Shown here piece after piece: positions 48,824-61,700 of a stretch of 64,000 nucleotides of DNA. The notes below the pieces were generated by a model. It saw only the letters and a program-made list of their open reading frames with translations. It was not told the DNA's origin and did no database searches. Each line of letters begins with the position of its first letter. Within the stretch, counting starts at the first letter, position 1. Where the stretch lies: contig JH720314.1 in NCBI GenBank assembly GCA_000231825.2, positions 868,001 through 932,000 of the forward strand, read 5' to 3'. Origin of the DNA: Tetrahymena elliotti 4EA. Its lineage: Eukaryota; Ciliophora; Oligohymenophorea; Hymenostomatida; Tetrahymenidae. Position numbers and translations under genes: made by a program.

Positions 48824-50721
48824 ATGATTTCAGACGTATATAAATAGATTTACAGCGGTGCTGCTCCAAGCACAAAACAGAAAGAATCCGCAATTATGTC
48901 AAGCCTTAAGAAAGTTCAAAATGAAATATGCGCAGAAATACTACAAAAACTTAATGAACCAACAAGAAAGCGTACTTTATCAAAAACTCCTGAAAAAAAA
49001 ACTATTGAAGCAATCAGAAAATCCCTAAATGTTGACTCTCAAAACCACAAAATTAATTCATAAAATTAAATTGATTCCTCTCCTAAAGAATTTATTAATT
49101 TGAAGCCATGTCCTATTTCTTCAACATCTTATGCTAATAATTTTTCTAAAACTCCTCAAGCCTAAAAGTTGTAGAAAATAAGTTTTAGTATTTCTAATCG
49201 TTCCTAATCTCCTCAGTATATATCTAATGATAAAACTAAATCTAAAACAATCTGTAATGGGTTTTCAAGTGAAATAAAAAATTATTCAAATAAGGAGAGT
49301 AATCATAAAAATGGCTAAAGTAATAATATGTTATCATCTCCTTTATCTCCAATAAAACTGCAAGAGGAAACACCAAATAATTTTAATGATTTGACTAAAG
49401 AATAAATGAGATTATTTTATGAGTAAGAAAAGAAAAAAAGCTAATTGTAATTAGATAATATGGTGCAATCAAATTAATAAATTTTACAGACTTAATTAGA
49501 TGAAATAAATAAATTCTTCGTTTAGGATTCAGATGATTTTATGAGTTTATCTTTACTTCCAGCTAATGAAAATTCTAAAAGCAACTAGTAGTTTGATTCT
49601 CGTTTGACTACAAGTGAATCCTAAGGGGAATATCAAAAAACACTAAATAATGGATCAAATTTATCATAGTAACTACATAAACTTATTTAATAAACAGAGA
49701 GTCCTCAGCATAGCTCCCCTTTAAAACTTAAATAAGAGTTAATTGTAGATAAAAAATATGATCAAAGTAAAGAAAAACCTTCTAAAACTTAACAAAATTT
49801 TGTATCGTTCAGAAGAAATTCTAAAAGCCCTATTTCAAGAAATCCTCAACAAAGAAATTCAAAGTCTCCTATTTAAAATAGCAGTAATAATAATAATAAA
49901 AATACTCATTAATAGTTGAATTCATAGAAATAAATTTAATATAACTCATAAAACATAAGAAGTAAACAGGTTAGCTTTTCCTAAGATATTTTTGTTGTAG
50001 AAAAATAGAATATACCAAAAAATAAAGATGATGATTTAATAGGTGTAAATTAAAATGTCTTTGAAAAAAGTTCATTAGAATTATAAAAGTAGTATTTGCA
50101 GCATTTAAAGAATAACCCAGGTGATTTACAGCAAAAGTAAAAATATATTTTATATTTTCAAATTAATAAAAGAACAAAAAACATATTTTATTTTAGGATT
50201 TTTAAACTGAAAGAATTTGTTAATTATTTTTTATTGAATTTAATAGAGCTGAATTTGAGGAATTGCTTTCATTGATAAAAAAAGAAAAATCTATTATTTT
50301 GAATGAAATATAATATCTTATAGAGTAAAGGAATAAATACAAATACTTATATTAAGAATAATTGCAAGTAAGATTTTTTTGTTTTCAAAAAGTATTTGTA
50401 AATATTTATTTTAAGAAAAATAGTATCGAAGAGTCATAACCAAAATAAAATTAAGATATGACAAAATCTGCTGCATTTAAAAAAGTAATGAATTATTTGG
50501 ACAGTACAAGTTACAATACAGGTAACTTTCTTAAAGTATAACAAAGTAAAGGTAAATAAAATTTTTTCAGTAAATTTATCTTATCAATTTATTTAACATT
50601 AAAAGCAGATCAAATTGATTAAATAGTGTCATGTATAAAAAATAAAGATGAAGTTATTTATGTATAAAAATTAGTTATTAACAAACTCTTAAATTAATTA
50701 AATTAAAAATAAAATAATTGA
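48824..50721 (+). CDS. S/Q/N-rich low-complexity protein with C-terminal helices, unknown
   Basis: ATG 48824 opens MISDVYKQIYSGAAPSTKQK; an in-frame ATG at 48896 is a possible alternative start. The stop is TGA 50719-50721. The first 1.3 kb has no intron and is rich in S, N, Q and K with repeated SP motifs (SPQYIS, SPLSPIKL, SKSPISRNP, SKSPIQNSS), typical of a phosphorylated, disordered protein. Short terminal exons read FEELLSLIKKEKSIILNEIQ, then AAFKKVMNYLDSTSYNTGNF and DQIDQIVSCIKNKDEVIYVQ. Introns near 50140-50248, 50365-50415 and 50552-50607. No known domain. Local GC is slightly higher at the start than in the surroundings. Confidence 0.7.
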
Positions 50722-51752
50722 TCAAAAACCACTCTAAAAAAATAATTTTAATCTATTTATATAAAATACTCATAATATTTCTACTTATTATCTATTTATT
50801 ATGTTTTTAATATTTATAGATAAAACTAATTCTAAATAGATATTTATTATGTTTTTAATATCTATAGATAAAACTAATTCTAAATAGAATATTATCTTTA
50901 AACAACAAACTTTCTTCTTAATTTTTACTGTTTTTTAATTAAAAAAAATTCTTGTGATTTGGTTTTATAGATCAAGAAACCTGTTGAATTTACTAACAAA
51001 TTGAATTAAAATTAAAAGAAATACAATTTTTCATATCTAATAAATATTTATTGGAAAATTTTTTTCTGTAAATTTATTTAATTTTTGAAATATCTAAATT
51101 TCTTGTGGTGAGTAAATCTAAGAGCTTTCGAAGAGGTAAATTTTTAAAAACTTCTAGTTTCAAAACTGATCATTTTAGAGCGATTTGCTATAATTAAGTG
51201 AATGAGAAATTAAGGTATTTGTTTGTTTGTTTTTGCTGAAGAAAATAATTGGTGGAAGACCATAACTCAGAAATGTATCAATCATATATATGATGTCATG
51301 GCAAAAGAGATGTGACAAAATAATATTAAAAAGGGAGAAAAAATTGATTACCGAAGTGACTTATTTTAATTTTTAAATCATTTTTTACTCAATAATTATT
51401 TTAGTTTTTTTGAATTTTCATCATTTTTAATAAAATTATGAAGATTTTTTTTTTCACTCCAAAAAATGAAATTAAAAAGGATTTAAATCAGACAATTTCT
51501 AATTGAATTTTTTAATTATTTTTGGAAATTTAACACAAAATTTTTTTTAAAGATTAAGTTAAAAACTTTTTTAGTTGAAAAAAAGAATTATTTTTAATAT
51601 TTTTATAAAAAAATATTATTAATTTATAAAAGATTAAATAATATGAATGAGATTGATTTATAAATTAATTTTTGTGAAAAATAAACAAAATTAAACACTC
51701 TAAAAATAACATAAAATTTGAAATATCATATTCCATATTTAAACTTAATTTT
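50722..51752. other. Intergenic region with a GC-richer island
   Basis: Mostly A/T, with a 48-bp tandem repeat (50793-50888). 51090-51370 is visibly richer in G/C and contains a possible transposase 3' fragment (see findings). No intact gene. Confidence 0.5.
50793..50888. repeat. Tandem duplication, two copies of 48 bp
   Basis: Units 50793-50840 and 50841-50888, starting TATTTATTATGTTTTTAATA, differ by a single base (TTTATAG versus TCTATAG). Lies just downstream of the gene ending at 50721. Confidence 0.9.
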
Positions 51753-53256
51753 TCAAAGTTTAGGTGTTTGTTATTCAAAAGATTCAAGAATATCAGGGTC
51801 AGAAGTTTGATCAGCACGAGTGTATCCTTTGTTTTAGTTGTACTTTTTATAAAGACCAACATAGCAAGCACCTCCAAGACCTAAGTTGTGTTAAAGAGCA
51901 TATTAAAGATTATGAACTTATCTTTTGTCAGCCATACCTCTAAGTTACCAGCATAATTCAGTCAATTAAGCTAAGCCAGTAGCTCCTAAAGGATGTCCCT
52001 TTGAGATTAAACCACCAGAGGGATTAACTACAACTCTTCCACCATAAGTGTTTTCACCCTTATCAATGAATTCACCAGCCTTTCCTTCATCACAAAGTCC
52101 AATGGCTTCATAAGTAACAAGTTCATTAGCACTAAAGCAATCATGCAATTCAACAACACCAATACTTCTAGGGCATACCTTAGCTTCAGTGTAAACCTTT
52201 TCAGCTGCTCTCTTGGACAAGTCATCTATTTAAAATATTATTAATTAACTGTTAACGTAAAAAAATATTATATTTTACATCCTGCAAGTTTTCTGAATGA
52301 TTTATCATCAAAAGAGTTGTTTTTGTCAGTAGTTAAGGCACTAGCAAGGATTTCAACAGCTTGATCTTGTAAGTTATTTTCAATAACGAACTTTTCAGAG
52401 CAAATAATAGCAGCAGCTGAACCATCAGAGGTAGGGCAGCATTAAAGCTTGGTCATAGGTTCATGAACCTTAGGAGATTTCATAATTTATTCCAAAGTAT
52501 ATCTGTCTCTGAATTGAGAATAAGGATTGTTGACACTGTGTAAGTGGTTTTTATAAGCAATTTTACCAAAATGTTCAGGCTTTGATCCAAATCTAATATT
52601 AATCAATAAATTAATTAAAAAAAGTAAATATAATATTATATGCAATTAATAAGTTAATTAATATTATTCTTAAATTATTAGGAGAAGTTTATCAAATAAT
52701 TTTCAGCAAATTAGTTAATTTTTTTTGTGTTTATTTAAAATTTTTAAAAATTTTACAGTTTCATGTGTTCTCTTCCAGCATTTCCAAAAATTTGAGCAGC
52801 AAAAGGAGCTTGAGTGAATTCAGTCCATTCAGCAGTCTTTCCTAAGAAATCACCAAGAGGATTAGCTCTGTCATTAAACTTCATAGAGAGAGATCCTTTT
52901 TCCATTTTTTCGAATCCCAAAGCTAAGATACAATCTTGATTACCTCCTTAGATGAATTAGATAGCCATATAAATAGCAGTAGATCCAGTAGCACAATTGT
53001 TGTTAACATTGTAAATGGGAATACCGCTCATACCAGCTTCGTAAACAGCCTTTTGCCCACAGCAAGAATCTCCATAAACGAATCCAACACAAGCTGATTA
53101 TATTTTGTTGTAAGGAATGTTTGCATCTCTTAAAGCTCTTTGGATGGCCTATTTTGCTAAGATATGGTAGTCAGGATTTTTAGGGTTACCTGGCTTGATG
53201 AACTTGGTCATACCAACACCAACTACGAAAACTCTATTTTTGTTTTATGTGCTCAT
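51753..53256 (-). CDS. SCP2: SCPx-type peroxisomal 3-ketoacyl-CoA thiolase
   Basis: Thiolase of the sterol carrier protein x type, cleaving branched-chain 3-ketoacyl-CoA in peroxisomal beta-oxidation. Key motifs are present: nucleophile [28 protein letters not shown] with the His/Cys pair, and [13 protein letters not shown]. The reading matches the N-terminal domain of animal SCPx over its whole length ([33 protein letters not shown]). No SCP2 sterol-carrier domain follows; the protein stops at TGA 51753-51755 with ...QTPKL. PKL is a plausible variant of the PTS1 tripeptide. Start ATG 53256. Introns about 52594-52755 and 52228-52280. About 430 residues, so thiolase-only, unlike animal SCPx (547). 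Confidence 0.94.
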
Positions 53257-54048
53257 GCTTATATTTTTGAAAGCTTTTTAAGGATTTGTTTATAATTTTA
53301 CTTATTGATTAAAAATAAATTATGATATTTATTTAGTTTTTGATACAAAAGTCAGCTAATTTAACAAGAAAAATCCAAACATACTCAAATCAGAAAATTG
53401 TTAAGACGTGCTGTTTACGTTAGTAATGACATCATAATTATTCAAATTTTAGAAATTAGATAAATTCTAAAAATAAAGAATAATGTATAATACATAAATA
53501 TATCCAATTAAACTACCTTCATATATATGATGCTTTCCAAGATTTGCTTACTAAACAAAAATTTAAGCTAAAATCTTAAGAAATTGAATTTATTTACTAA
53601 AAAAGGAGATTTAGCTCTTTTAATCTTACTATTTAAATATCTATTTCTACTCAATATCTATCTAAAAGCTTAATAAAAAGATTGATTTATTTTAGTTGCA
53701 GTTTTTAATCGTATTTTGTGATAAAAAATATTGTGAAATGACGTAAATTAAAAATAGAATCCGAAAACACTTATGACAATAATTACATAATTAATATACA
53801 TATTTTTTGATTGGAAAGACGTAGATACTTTATACTAAACACTTTTTATAAAATTTTTAATTATAAATTATAAGTATTGAGATTACTTTTAGGAGTAACT
53901 CTCTCTATTTTTCTCCTTCAAAGAAAATTTATATTTACTTTATTTTTTTATCATTATATTGTAATAAGGAAAAATTTTAAGTTGTAATAACATACAGATG
54001 ATCTAATAGCTGTTAAATTTTTAATAGTATAACTAAATAAATGAATAC
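53257..54048. other. AT-rich intergenic region
   Basis: Upstream of the thiolase and downstream of the coiled-coil gene. No gene or structured element seen. Confidence 0.5.
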
Positions 54049-57000
54049 TCATTAACATTACTCATGGAGATTCTTGAAAGATGTTAGCTTTCTAAAATTA
54101 TAAATAACATCTAGAGTCTTTTCAAGACGTTTTTCAAGCTCATTCTTTCTCTCTACACTCTTCTATATACTATAGTTCAGCCTGCTTACTTCCTCATCTC
54201 CATATCTGCTTTTCTATAATAATAAAATTTTAAGTAAATATTTCTCCCAATTATTATTTTAAAGAAAGAAAAATAAAATGATTTACTTGCTCTAAAATTT
54301 CAAAACTTTTTTAGTGGCTTTTGTAATTTCTAACGTCTTCATATTCTTACTTTTTAACATCAAGTTCACTTTTTTGTTAAAGTAACTATCTTCTTTGCAT
54401 AGCTTACTTATATTTCAAATCTACATACTTTTTTATATTTTAATTAAAAATTTAATAATGTAATTAGAGTTTGAAATAAATTCTACAGATCTGAACTCTT
54501 CTTCAGCATTATTTTAAATTTGAACACTTTTTTCATATTCTCTCCTACTTTTATTCATCAAGTATTTATCTTCAGATTATTCTTTAAGAAGTAACTTTTC
54601 TTCTTCATTGGTGCTCTTTTGGAACTCCTTAAGTCTTTGATGTTCTTCTCTTTTGAAATTTAAGTCAAACTTTTAATAAGAATTCTCTTCATGAATTTAA
54701 GTTTGCTTTGCATATCTCTTATCATCCCACTCAACTTTATTAGCTCTCTAAGACAGCTGAACAACTTAATTTTAAACCTCTTACAACTTCTCAGATAAAT
54801 GGCTCTTTTAGTGCTCGTATTAATCACACATTTGATGATAACCACTAAGCAGATGACTACTATTATTTTTAAAACTTAAATTTGTCTTTTCACTGCTTAC
54901 AGGTCTTTACTTTTTTAGAAGGATATCTTGATAAATAGGATCACCCTTTATCATTTTTTTAACAAAACTTTCAACTTTTGGTTTTTTAACCTTTAACTCC
55001 ATAATTTTTTCTAATCTGTTTTTTCTGAAATCCTAATCCTAAGGGATTTATTTGTCATTATTTTTATTGCTGTTTGCTTCTTTCAAAGGTTTAGATTAAG
55101 ATATTTTATTTCTTGAAGTACTTCTATTTACGTTTAAAGAAGTATTATTTTCTTGATTCTCTAAATCGTTATTTGACTTTTTAAATGCGTTTTTAGGTAA
55201 ATTGACTTTTTGATTTGATACATTGAATTGTTATTTAACTTGAGATGCACCCCTAGGTTTGATACTATTCTTTTTTTGAGAATAGACCTCACTGGTTGGA
55301 GTTTAGGATCTACTTTATGTTATATTAGTTGTAAATGTGCTATTCAATTTTTACGTTGAAGGAGAACCCATGCCATAATAAGTATCAGATGTCTTATTAA
55401 GCATTAAATTTGACTTACTTTTTTATTAATGAGAATTTTATTCATTTGGTTAACGATTGTATGCAAGAGAGCTATTGTTCATATCAGAAATATATTTGCT
55501 TTCTTCTAAATTTGAATTTGAAAGCTCATTTGGTGAAATCTTTAACTAAAAGTTATCTGTAATAAAAAAATTGATGAGTTGATAAATTAAAAATTATTAA
55601 AATATTTACTTCTGTTTTTTGCTAAAAAGTATTTCTAATTTCCTTATTAATCTTAATAAGGCATTTAATTAATAAATTTATTCATTTTTTTGACATCACT
55701 GCTTTAGAATGATTTATCATTGAAGGAGGGATTAGATTTTCCAATATTAGAATTTAAAATGCTTAAATTATCATACCTAACAGGTAATTATTCAGATTTA
55801 TTAGACATCACATAAGAAGTATTTGGAAACATACTTGAAGAGGTATTTAAAAAATTTTTATTATCCCTCTATTCCTCTAGGTAAGTTGAAATTTATATAC
55901 TTTAAGGTAATTAACTTGAATTTTTAGATTCAAACTGAGAATAATTAGGAAACTTTTATGCTGATTCTTTTTTATTTTTACTTGTATTCATATAAGTATC
56001 TATTGATATAGGCAGATTTGATTAAGAAGTCCTGAAAAAATAATCACATGTTGCTCCTAAAAAATCAACAAAGACAACCATATTTTCCATAATGAGTTAA
56101 TTCTCAAAATGATTAGATTACTAATCACTATACTCTCTATTTTCTTCTTCCATTTTTACTAGCTGTTCAACAGAATCAAGAGTTTTGGATACATATCTAA
56201 TATTTCTTTCATTAATTTTCCCATTCTTAATGAGAGACTTTGTTCTGCAAATTAAATTCATCATTTCCCCTGGAGAATTAAATTTTGGTTGAATTTCTGT
56301 CCAATCAACATTCTAATTAAAAATTTGATAGTTTTAAACAACTTTTCATGTATAATTAATTACCATTTTAGAGAGAAATGATTCATCTCCTTTTATCTCT
56401 CCAGATAAACAAAACAAACCTACCAAACCTCTGCAAATTTCAGAAACCAACAGGGGAGGTTTAACAATTAGCTTAATCCTCTTAATATGAAAAAAATAAA
56501 TAAATCAAATGACTAAGATATTTTGAAATCAGCAAATTAAATTTCTTGATCAAATTAATTTTCTAAAAATTTACCGTTAAATTCTTTATTTTTATATTTT
56601 TTATGCTGTTTTCTAAGCTAAGTTTTGAATTAGGTTATTATTTTTTATAAGAACTTTCAAGGATAGAGTTTGCAATAGAGTTATACCTGCCCTAGGATCT
56701 TTAAGAGTCAGATCCTTGTAGGTTGTCTCTTTATTTTCCAATTTTGTTTTACTCTTACTCTTTTGAAGGAGTTGAGTATTTTTCCAAAATGATATTTTAA
56801 GAATTACCTTTGTCTAAATTAGTAGAATATTTTATTTGAGAATTATCATGATTCCCAAAAGATTCATTTATATCGCTATTTTACATAGCCTAGTCATTAA
56901 AATATTACAAGTTACCATTGTTTTAATCTAAAAATTAATTTTTATTTTCATTTCGGTTTGAATATGGCTATTTATTTGATCTTTTGCTTAAAAGCTATTA

Positions 57001-57754
57001 AATATTTTCATCTGAGTTTTTTTACTCTTAAATTTGGGCACCACTTGGAATACCTTCAGAAAAAGAATAGTTAGTAGCATCTTAGTTGGCTTCTGAAGAT
57101 GAAGTCTAATCTTAATTTTATTCAAAAATATAATCCCTCTAACTTTGAGATATTTTATTTTTTTTATCAACAGATTTCTATGGCTGAAGATGGGTTTTAT
57201 CTTTTCTAAAATTACTTTTTGTAAATCTATCTGCAGAAGAAGATCCAGATGAAGAAAGTTTTTTCAGTTAGGATTCAATAATCTTCTTTTTTTTGCTAAT
57301 ATCTCTTGGTTTTGATTACTATTGAGTCTTTTAACTCATATCTTATCCAATAACAACATCTTAATGTTTCCTAACAAAAATAAGATTTAAATATTATTCA
57401 CATATCCAAATCTATTATTACTCGCTAATAGGGCTGGTTTCTGTGTATATATATCCACTATGTTTAGCAATAATTTCTTTAATCCTATCATTTAAATCCT
57501 CTTTAATTGTATAAAAATATTAATCTTGATGGCTTTTAATAAAATAAAATGAAATAAATCTATGTACCTGAGCTCATAGTTTTATCTTCTTAAGAAATGG
57601 ATTGCTTTTTTTTAGAATTTTCAACACTGTACTGATAAAATGGCTTTTCAGCAGATTGATTGCCTTATATTTTACTCTATTTCAGCTTTTCATTAGATTA
57701 TGATTAAGCTTTGATTGTTGAATTTTTAAATTTGTTGTACTTTGCTTAATTCAT
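54049..57754 (-). CDS. Large coiled-coil protein, function unknown
   Basis: Multi-exon gene, ATG 57754 (MNQAKYNKFKNSTIKAQSQS), TGA 54049-54051, about 1,000 residues. The N-terminal third is basic and S/Q-rich, with DLNDRIKEIIAKHSGYIYTE and GSSSADRFTKSNFRKDK. A middle helical region reads EICRGLVGLFCLSGEIKGDE, SPGEMMNLICRTKSLIKNGK and TLDSVEQLVKMEEENREYSD. The C-terminal third is a long coiled coil (CDQYEHQKSHLSEKLQEVQN, KREEHQRLKEFQKS, RKNELEKRLEKTLDVIYNF). I saw no catalytic motif. The coiled-coil character suggests a cytoskeletal, ciliary or basal-body protein, but that is inference. Introns near 57540-57590, 56760-56810, 56335-56365, 55557-55613 and two shorter ones in 54220-54480. Confidence 0.75.
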
Positions 57755-58732
57755 ACTCTTTGTATATATTTATTAAATAACCACCAAATCCTTTTTCAGA
57801 TTATTATTTACTAATTTTTTTCAGTGAAAAAATTATCTAATGGTTTTTACTAACTAGATATTCTTAAACAAAAATAAGATATTTATTAGCAATCTTATTA
57901 CCATTTATTTAATGCAATCTAAATATTTAACAATTTTTATTTATTTATTTCTACTTTTTTGTAAAATATTTTCTATTTCTATTTTTTCGAAAGATAATCC
58001 TTTCTTAACTAACTTTTCTTACTATAGGGAACTTACTATCATTTAAACAAATTTTTGAATTATAATTATTTTAATTGCTCATAATGTTTAAAAATTCATT
58101 AATGTTTCTATTTTTTTTATAAAATATTTTCTAATTTCAAAAAAGTTCTAAAAAATTTTTAACTGTACCTCAGATTAAATATTCAATCTATTTTTCTAGA
58201 TTTAATTAATTCTGAAGCTTGATGATTTTTTTATTATTTTTAAATAAATATTTTCTTATTTCAATCTCAACTTTATCGAATACTTTCTTTAAACTATTTT
58301 TTATTTTTCAAATTATTTTACTCTAAAAAAAAAAATGTTAAAAAATAACATTTTGGAAATGGTATTTAATAGAAAAATATAAAAATGATAAACATAGAAT
58401 TAATGATTATAAATCATAAAAATAAAAACATCTTAAGTAAATCAACATAAAGTAAATATCATGAAAAAATTAAATTTTTATAAGAAAATAATTTAATAAA
58501 TAACAAGATTCCATGCAAAAGCAGAATAATTTATTTATAATTTTAAATTACATTCATTTGTTTTCTATATTATATTATTAATAAATTAAGAAATATTAAT
58601 AAAATTTTTACTCAGTGAATTTTAATTTACCAACTAAAATTTATATTACTTCTACATAATAATTAGTTAGATATTTCACTCATATTATTATTTTTTGAGA
58701 AATTATTACTATTAAGTATTTCGAGATTCTAA
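57755..58732. other. AT-rich divergent promoter region
   Basis: About 1 kb between divergent gene starts. Extended T and A tracts; no gene or RNA seen. Confidence 0.5.
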
Positions 58733-61700
58733 ATGGACGTATCCTAGCGTAAAAAATCTATTTTTGATCCAAGGATGTAAGACAGATCTTTTGGGTTGAG
58801 CAATTTCTTAAAAGAAAGATTAGATGAGGCTAATTAATTTAAAAACATTACTCATAGCAGAAAATTTGCTCTCAACTTTTAAAAGTCTAAAGAGGTCGAA
58901 GAATTACATTTAAATGAAAAGGATGAAGTGATTTAAAAAGTAAGTAGAGAATCTATTATTGCTAGTAAGATGCAAGAAAGTTAGTATATTAAAGATCTTT
59001 TAAAAAACAAATTATTCTACAATTAGAGAATAGAAGTATCGAATGTAGACCTTACAAGTAGCGAAGATAGTGATGTAATTAAATATGAAATTTTATAAAT
59101 GAAATTAGCTAGTTCAATTAACATTTTATCAAAATTTATATCAGCTTGTCATTCATATCTTGAAAAAAGAGTTCAAGAACAAGAAGGAAATCTCATTTTT
59201 GAAGTTTGCTATTTCTGGTTTGACTCTCTTTAAATAGAATCAAGATATACTGTTCAAAGAAAATATGGCGATGACTCTTTTTAAAGAGCTCAAATATGAA
59301 TTCTTTTTAGAAAAAGATCCTATCTTTCACTTTGGTAACTTAATTAAAAATAAATGTGTTTTTTTAATGCATTTTTTAATGATAGGTGAATTTGGTTATA
59401 AATATTACATTGTTCTAAAAGGTAATTCTAATTCTTGTTGTCAATGTTAACATGTTTTTACTGTTTTAATTTAGGTTAAGTTTAGTTGCTGATTCCAAAG
59501 CCAGAAATTGCAAAAGAAATAGAAAAAAAGAGAGAAGAATCATAAAATAATTTCAACTAAAAGTTTTTAAAGAATATATCTAAAAATGCTTCCTCTTCAA
59601 AAAACATCCCTAGAAAATCTATTCTTACAGGGGATTTCAACTCAATTTAGCAATAAAATATTGACAGTAGAAAAAAAAGCTAGACAGTTGGCACTTCTAC
59701 TTAAGAGATAGAAGAAGATCAAAAGGAAACATTTGATTCAAATTTAACATATGAGTAAATATTAGAGACATATTACAAAGGATGGAATTTAATCAAATTA
59801 TTTGGTCCTGGTGATGCTTTTGGTGAAATAGCTCTCCTAACTAAGCAAAGAAGGTAATTAATTTAAATAATCAAATAAATATAGAATTATTTTAAAATAT
59901 GTGTGTTTAAAAATTAGAACAGGAACTATGATATGTAAACATGATACCCACATAATGTCACTGACTAAGGAAGCTTTTGACAAACTTTTAGGAAAGTATC
60001 ATGAAAGAGTGAAGTAAGAAAAGATAGGGTTTCTTAGATAATTTTAAGTGTTTGATGGTGTGCCAACATCAAAGTTGCTAAGTGTAATTTTATTGGTGTG
60101 AAATAAAAATGATGAAAAAATATTTTATATAATTAAAATAAAGCTTATTCACGATATGAAAACTAACACCTATTAAATAAATAATATTCTTTATGAAGAA
60201 GGAGACAAAGTAGAAGATATATTTTTTATCAAAGATGGAGAAGTAGAACTGAGTAAGCTTGCTAATGTTTAAAATTAAAAGGATTTCATACAAATTTCAA
60301 ACATGAAGTAAGATGAAAAGTTTTTAATGTACAATTTAAAGCACAACAGGTAAATTTAAAGAGAATAAAAAATAAGAATGAGAATTTCAGTAATTACTAG
60401 TGGAGAATGTTTTGGTGATTACGAAATAAAAAATGATGAAATTTATAGGACTTAAAAAGCTGTTGTCACGAGATAAAATACTCTAATTTACTCACTCCAT
60501 AAATCAGTAATTTATTTACTAAAACGATTTAATTTTTTTAATAATTAAATTATTTGATTTTTAGCTTCTTTTGGATATGTTGAAAACTCATAAAATCTCT
60601 GATAATATAATAAAATAAAATGATCAAAATGTTAAATTTCATGAGCAAAGAGAAAAGGATATTATTGACTAGAATATAAAAAATTAAAATGCAACTAATA
60701 ATTTAGTTAAAAAGCACATAAAAAAGTAACTTAAACATGCTATGAAGCTACCTGATTTATCTCTATTAAATGAAGAAGATTAAAAAAGTCTGTATTAATA
60801 ATTTCCATACTTATAAAATTTGAAGAAAAATAATGATAAACATTAAATGGAATAGATATCAGGATCTAATTAAAAATTAAATTAGTCAAATTTATTTTTA
60901 AAGAACTCTGAGGGTGATGATTAAACATAAAATGGGTCTGATTAAAGTTAATAAAAAATCAATTTAAATTAAATATTTAGTCCAAAACTCGATTTAAGTA
61001 CTTATTAATAATTTACTTCAAATTTCTTGAAAAAACCTATTTGCATGAAATTAAATCAAGACGCTGAGTATAAACAAATCAATCTTGATTATATTAGAGA
61101 GCACAGCAGTAAAAAGATTATCAGTCGTTAGACATCTATTAGGTCTTCCTAATAATGTATACCATCTTCTTCTGGAAATGGTAGTGATATTTAATATTTT
61201 AGGAATAGTGATAGCGATAGCCAAGATGAATAAATGTAAAAAAGTACTGGGAGTAAGTTTAAGATATTAAAGTCATCTGCTTCTGAAAATAGAAAAACAA
61301 CAAATACATCATAAGAGTTATTTTTTCCAATTGATAAGGATATTAAAAATTACAAAAGAAAGTCTTCTATTTCAAAGTCTCTGCAAAAAAGTTAAAAGAA
61401 GGAATCAGAGTCACCTCGGAAGCAAGAAGAAAAGAGATTTAGTCTTAAAAATTTACTTTTACAGTAAAATTAAAAGGAATTTTCTTAAGATGGAAGTTTT
61501 TCAAGTAAGAATTAGAGTTCTTCCTTTTATTAAAAAATGAAAAACCCTTAAAATTGTTATGATGAAGACAAGATAAATGTAAATACTTCATTTTAAACAA
61601 GTAACTTAGAGCAATCAGGAGAATTTAATAAATCTGAATTGAACAGTTAGGAATAAATTCCTTACCAGAAATAGCATATGTTGATAAACAAGGATAAATT

